A DNA stretch of 7,610 nucleotides, taken from a bacterium (GTDB taxonomy: Bacteria; Armatimonadota; Fimbriimonadia; Fimbriimonadales; GBS-DC). Position 1 is the first letter of the stretch; every line of letters begins with the position of its first letter. The DNA lies in NCBI GenBank assembly GCA_029335935.2, contig JARJMV020000159.1, positions 1-7,610 of the forward strand, given 5' to 3'. Shown here piece after piece: positions 5,347-7,610 of this stretch. The position numbers were made by a program, and so were the translations under genes. The notes beneath the pieces were generated by a model. It had not been told where the DNA came from. It ran no database searches and was given only the letters and a program-made list of their open reading frames with translations.

Positions 5347-6428
5347 TGTCTTGAACCTCCTTCGGTTATGAGAGCCGTTGGTGGAGTTGGGAGCGCAGCT
5401 AAGGCGTGCGCGAGCGCCACGGTGCGTCGCACTACCAGAGTGCCGGGCAGGAGCATCCGTTGGGGGCGCGTTTCACCCGTCTCGATCTGGTGCAGCAGGA
5501 TCTGCGCGGCGAGGTAGCCCACTTGGTAGCGGTCGTGTTGGACAGTGGTGAGTTGGAAGCCCATCCGTTGCACCCAGTAGGAGTCGTCGAAGCCCGCGAC
5601 GGAGAGTACATCGGGGATGGGGATTTCCAGCGCACGGCAGGTTTGGGTGACGCCGACCGCCATCTCGTCGTTGGCGGCAATCACGGCGGTGGGGCGTTCG
5701 GGCAGGCGCAGGAGCTGCTCGGCAGCGAGCGCGCCCGATTCGGAGCCGTAGTCGCCCTGCAGAATCCACTCCTCGCGGATGGGGACTCCGTGCTGTTCCA
5801 TCACGCGCCGAAACGCCCGCTCGCGCTGGTGCGCACTCCAGTGCAGTGGATGCCCCTTGATGAACCCAATTGCGCGATGCCCCTGCTGAAGGACCCACTC
5901 GGTTAGCGCTGCCATCGCGGCGTCGTTGTCGATATCGACCTGCGAAAGGAGGTACTCTTCGGGCAAGGTACTGCCGACAGCAACGATTGGCAGGGTGGAA
6001 TAGTGCTGCCATTCCAGCAGGGGCGAACCCATCACGGGCGCCACCAGAATCACACCGTCGATGGAGCCGTTGTCGATGCGTCGCCACACGGTTGCGGGGT
6101 CGCTCGTACGCGGGGTGATGAGGCGGATGTCGTAGTTGCGTGGTTCCAGATAGGCGAGGATACCGTCCAGCACATCATGGGCATAGAAGTTATGGGTCAG
6201 GCGTGTGTGGTGAGGGTCTAACGCGACGCCGATGGTGGCGGTGCGTCGTCGCGCCAAGCTACGCGCCACCGAGTTCGGGCGGTAGCCGAGCTCCTGCGCC
6301 GCGCTCAACACGCGCTGCACCATCGCTTCTTTGTAAAGATGACTGCGCCCTTGCAGAATGTTCGAGCTCGTTGTGATGGAACATCCTGCACGCTCTGCCA
6401 CATCGCGTAGCGTCGCTTTGCCTCGCAT
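5343..6428 (-). CDS. LacI-family transcriptional regulator
   Basis: The 361-aa product has the LacI/GalR layout. An N-terminal helix-turn-helix (ATLRDVAERAGCSITTSSNI, residues 5-24) is followed by the hinge NSVARSLARRRTATIGVALD and a periplasmic-binding-protein-like sensor domain. The sensor carries family landmarks NGSIDGVILVAP, HRAIGFIKG, ERPTAVIAANDEMAVG, IPDVLSVAGFDD and a C-terminal LLPGTLVVRRTVA. It should bind palindromic operators with a central CG and respond to a sugar-like ligand; the ligand is unknown. The recognition helix reads S-I-T-T-S-S-N, with S where most relatives have the V of TVS. ATG 6428 is chosen because AGAGGAG (6438-6444) lies 9 nt upstream; the in-frame TTG at 6437 directly abuts that element. 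The gene's end overlaps the dockerin copy 2 start by 4 bp (ATGA), so that gene is its closest candidate target. Operator-like sites in its own leader imply autoregulation. Confidence 0.93.
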   Translation of the reverse strand: MRGKATLRDVAERAGCSITTSSNILQGRSHLYKEAMVQRVLSAAQELGYRPNSVARSLARRRTATIGVALDPHHTRLTHNFYAHDVLDGILAYLEPRNYDIRLITPRTSDPATVWRRIDNGSIDGVILVAPVMGSPLLEWQHYSTLPIVAVGSTLPEEYLLSQVDIDNDAAMAALTEWVLQQGHRAIGFIKGHPLHWSAHQRERAFRRVMEQHGVPIREEWILQGDYGSESGALAAEQLLRLPERPTAVIAANDEMAVGVTQTCRALEIPIPDVLSVAGFDDSYWVQRMGFQLTTVQHDRYQVGYLAAQILLHQIETGETRPQRMLLPGTLVVRRTVALAHALAALPTPPTALITEGGSRQ

Positions 6429-6437
6429 CGGTTCCAA

Positions 6438-6444
6438 CTCCTCT
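6438..6444 (-). promoter_or_regulatory. Shine-Dalgarno AGAGGAG fixing the lacI start at ATG 6428
   Basis: AGAGGAG on the minus strand is 9 nt from ATG 6428 and 0 nt from the in-frame TTG at 6437, so only the ATG has usable spacing. Confidence 0.75.
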
Positions 6445-6448
6445 GCAC

Positions 6449-6461
6449 AGAAACGCTTCTA
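6449..6461. promoter_or_regulatory. LacI-type operator candidate O2 in the lacI leader
   Basis: AGAAACGCTTCTA on the plus strand has a central CG and arms AGAA / TTCT. Its 12-mer GAAACGCTTCTA (6450-6461) matches operator candidate O1, read on the opposite strand, at 11 of 12 positions. It lies between the transcription start and the ribosome binding site of lacI. Confidence 0.6.
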
Positions 6462-6503
6462 AAACATCCGTGCCTGTTCACTTGGTACTGCCCTCGTTGG
6501 CGG

Positions 6504-6517
6504 TAAAAGCGTTTCCA
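6504..6517. promoter_or_regulatory. LacI-type operator candidate O1 at the lacI transcription start
   Basis: On the minus strand TGGAAACGCTTTTA resembles the LacI/CcpA-type operator pattern TGWAANCGNTTWCA, matching 12 of 14 positions by my alignment. It sits just downstream of the -10 box (6527-6532), over or immediately after the expected start site, where a bound repressor would block initiation. The centre-to-centre distance to O2 is 56 bp. Confidence 0.65.
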
Positions 6518-6526
6518 AGCATCTCT

Positions 6527-6556
6527 ATTATAGCACAGATTCGCGCGCGATGTCAA
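6527..6556 (-). promoter_or_regulatory. Consensus sigma-70-type promoter of lacI
   Basis: On the minus strand TTGACA (6551-6556) and TATAAT (6527-6532) are both perfect hexamers, 18 bp apart. Transcription should begin near 6520, leaving a leader of about 90 nt before ATG 6428. The leader contains O1, O2 and the Shine-Dalgarno. This is the strongest promoter seen in the window. Confidence 0.9.
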
Positions 6557-6563
6557 GTGGGGG

Positions 6564-6569
6564 TATACT
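6564..6569 (+). promoter_or_regulatory. -10-like element TATACT before the VTT-domain gene
   Basis: GGGGGTATACT (6559-6569) ends 8 nt before ATG 6578. Initiation about 7-9 nt downstream of the hexamer would give a leaderless or nearly leaderless mRNA, consistent with no Shine-Dalgarno in the intervening GTTTCTCG. No clear -35 box is visible. It is back to back with the lacI promoter, whose -35 box lies 7 bp away. Confidence 0.55.
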
Positions 6570-6577
6570 GTTTCTCG

Positions 6578-7195
6578 ATGCAGGCGTTGAAGGAGTGGGC
6601 GCTGGGGCTGATTCAGCAGTACGGTTTGGCGGGGTTGTTCGGCGTGGCGTTTATCGAGTCGTCGTTCTTCCCTGTGCCGCCTGATGTGTTGGTGATTGCG
6701 CTGCTGCTTGCGCCTGACGCGCCGTCGCCGCTATGGGTTGCCCTCGTCTGCACGGTCGGTAGCGTGTTGGGCGCGGGCTTTGGGTGGCTGGTAGGTGCAT
6801 ATGGTGGCTACCCTATCCTACACAGGATGTTTAAGGCGGAGAAGGTACAGGCGGTGGAGCGGCTCTACAATCGCTACGGGGTCTACACCATTCTCATCGC
6901 GGCGTTTACGCCTATCCCCTACAAAGTGTTCACGATAGCCAGCGGTGTGTTTCGGTTCAATCTGCCCCTGATGATGGGCGCGAGCATCCTCGGGCGTGGG
7001 GCGCGCTTCTTCGCCGTGTCGTACTTAGTTCACTGGTTCGGCGATGCGGTGCTAAAGCAGTTCGATCGCACGCTCCTGCTGGGCACAGCGATAGCGCTAC
7101 TGGCGGCGGGCGGGTACATCTACTACCGCACGCGCTATAGCCAGGTGAAGCGTATCGTGCGCCAGTCGGTTCAAAACGAATCGACGGGCGAGTAG
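6578..7195 (+). CDS. VTT-domain (DedA/YqaA-like) inner membrane protein
   Basis: The 205-aa product is strongly hydrophobic with about five or six membrane or re-entrant segments: near residues 12-28, 36-46, 50-75, 102-122, 130-153 and 165-183. VTT/SNARE-associated family landmarks are present: FIESSFFPVPPDVL near residues 25-38 and AFTPIPYKVFTIASGVF near 109-125. The second reads TPIPYK where classical DedA proteins have an R-x-x-P-x-x-R motif, which points to the YqaA-type branch. DedA-family proteins are implicated in lipid scrambling or undecaprenyl-phosphate recycling; for this branch the substrate is not established. ATG 6578 is chosen because the frame upstream (open to 6470) runs across the lacI promoter and operator. 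The gene is divergent from lacI and overlaps the opposite-strand gene at its 3' end by 25 bp. Confidence 0.9.
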   Translation: MQALKEWALGLIQQYGLAGLFGVAFIESSFFPVPPDVLVIALLLAPDAPSPLWVALVCTVGSVLGAGFGWLVGAYGGYPILHRMFKAEKVQAVERLYNRYGVYTILIAAFTPIPYKVFTIASGVFRFNLPLMMGASILGRGARFFAVSYLVHWFGDAVLKQFDRTLLLGTAIALLAAGGYIYYRTRYSQVKRIVRQSVQNESTGE

Positions 7196-7610
7196 CAGGC
7201 AGGTTGCGTCGGATAGCGTTCGCGCAGTGGAGGAGGGATCATGAGGGCTTCAGGCGTCGGCAGTCCGAACAGCAGCGCAAGCGCGCGTGCCTGCCCCAGC
7301 ACGGCGAGATTTTCGGGTGCAGGCGCGCTCAGATGCTCCAGCGCGTCGTGGAGAGTTTCCCAGCGACACACACGCACCATCGCGCTGCCCTGACCAAGCC
7401 ACTGCACCTGGGGCAGTTGGGGGTGCGCGAACCGTTGAAGGTCAGGTTCGGGCAGATATATCTCCAGCGATGCGCCCGTCTGATACGCCGTTTGGCTTGC
7501 GAAACGGACGAGGGCGTGGAGCGTGTCGGCGTCGTCGGATGCGCTGCCCAGCTCCACGAGGCTGATGGCGCTCACAACACGGTTGCCGTGCGAGTCGGTC
7601 GTTGCATGAG
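7171..7610 (-). CDS. Probable GNAT-type acetyltransferase, C-terminal part (5' end beyond window edge)
   Basis: The minus-strand frame is open from the right edge to TGA 7171-7173. The visible residues run from HATTDSHGNRVVSAISLVEL through DTLHALVRFASQTAYQTGASLEIYLPEPDL and SAMVRVCRWETLHDALEHL to ERYPTQPACYSPVDSF. The order of strand, helix, strand with LEIYLPE, then a MVRV strand followed by WETLHDAL, and a short tail, resembles the C-terminal half of two-domain GNAT acetyltransferases. This is pattern recall, not a verified match. The acetyl-CoA motif would lie beyond the edge. A GTG at 7575 could instead start a 134-aa protein: it overlaps, as GTGA, the stop of a short out-of-phase frame entering from the edge. 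It has no Shine-Dalgarno, and plausible strand sequence continues upstream, so I prefer truncation. The last 25 bp overlap the VTT-domain gene tail-to-tail. Confidence 0.55.
   Translation of the reverse strand, partial: HATTDSHGNRVVSAISLVELGSASDDADTLHALVRFASQTAYQTGASLEIYLPEPDLQRFAHPQLPQVQWLGQGSAMVRVCRWETLHDALEHLSAPAPENLAVLGQARALALLFGLPTPEALMIPPPLRERYPTQPACYSPVDSF

Noticed and set aside
6429..6437. TTG start for lacI at 6437
   Set aside because: It directly abuts the AGAGGAG element, leaving no spacing; ATG 6428 has 9 nt and gives the usual short lead before the helix-turn-helix.
6470..6577. 36-codon N-terminal extension of the VTT-domain protein
   Set aside because: It would translate across the lacI promoter and operator O1; the family start fits ATG 6578, just after the TATACT element.
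7572..7610. End of another minus-strand gene stopping at TGA 7572-7574, overlapping a GTG start as GTGA
   Set aside because: Only 12 codons are visible, too few to support a gene, and the alternative frame continues convincingly into the acetyltransferase-like protein.

Overview
The window looks like a moderately GC-rich (roughly 60% by eye), probably thermophilic bacterium of the Armatimonadota, perhaps Fimbriimonadales-like. This is inferred from a combination: secreted proteins ending in paired dockerin-like repeats of the form D-x-N-x-D-G-x-V-D-D-A-D-L-L-x-V-L-F-x-F-G, a prepilin with a C-terminal H-Xn-DG motif, a LacI-family regulator, and short palindromic repeats in the intergenic gaps. 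No marker gene is present, so the assignment is tentative.

Layout, left to right. The 3' end of a GT4-type glycosyltransferase (+, 2-406) is cut by the left edge. It is followed by an exported TlpA-like thioredoxin with a TPR-like C-terminal half (+, about 458-1546). A convergent gap (1547-1729) holds a 67-bp tandem repeat built around a perfect palindrome. A minus-strand block then fills 1730-6428. In transcription order it is: a LacI regulator (6428-5343), a secreted dockerin-tailed protein overlapping it by 4 bp (5346-4375), a 213-bp gap packed with palindromes (4374-4162), a type IV prepilin-like protein (4161-3334), a GH16-fold protein with an intact E-x-D-x-E motif but no signal peptide (3329-2658), and a second secreted dockerin-tailed protein (2656-1730). 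The last three genes are spaced by 4 bp and 1 bp and should form one transcription unit. A VTT/DedA-like (YqaA-type) membrane protein (+, 6578-7195) diverges from the regulator. It overlaps tail-to-tail with the 3' part of what is probably a GNAT-type acetyltransferase (-, cut by the right edge).

How the genes may work together. The regulator has a consensus promoter (TTGACA-N18-TATAAT) and two LacI-type operator candidates in its leader, related at 11 of 12 bases in opposite orientations, so autoregulation of lacI and the coupled dockerin gene is likely. The two dockerin proteins are paralogous in architecture (signal peptide, N-terminal D-D-F and G-W-S-W motifs, beta-rich body, two EF-hand-like repeats). 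With the GH16-fold protein and the prepilin they suggest a small locus for displaying beta-sandwich proteins at the cell surface or sensing a polysaccharide; that functional link is inference.

The most notable non-coding features are the two classes of palindrome sharing a GGACA-N4-TGTCC core, arranged as tandem units of 67 bp and 57 bp in the two gaps flanking the prepilin-GH16-dockerin unit, and two start-proximal GGGGTATACT elements, each with exactly 8 nt between the hexamer and a start codon. No stretch longer than 300 bases lacks a gene.
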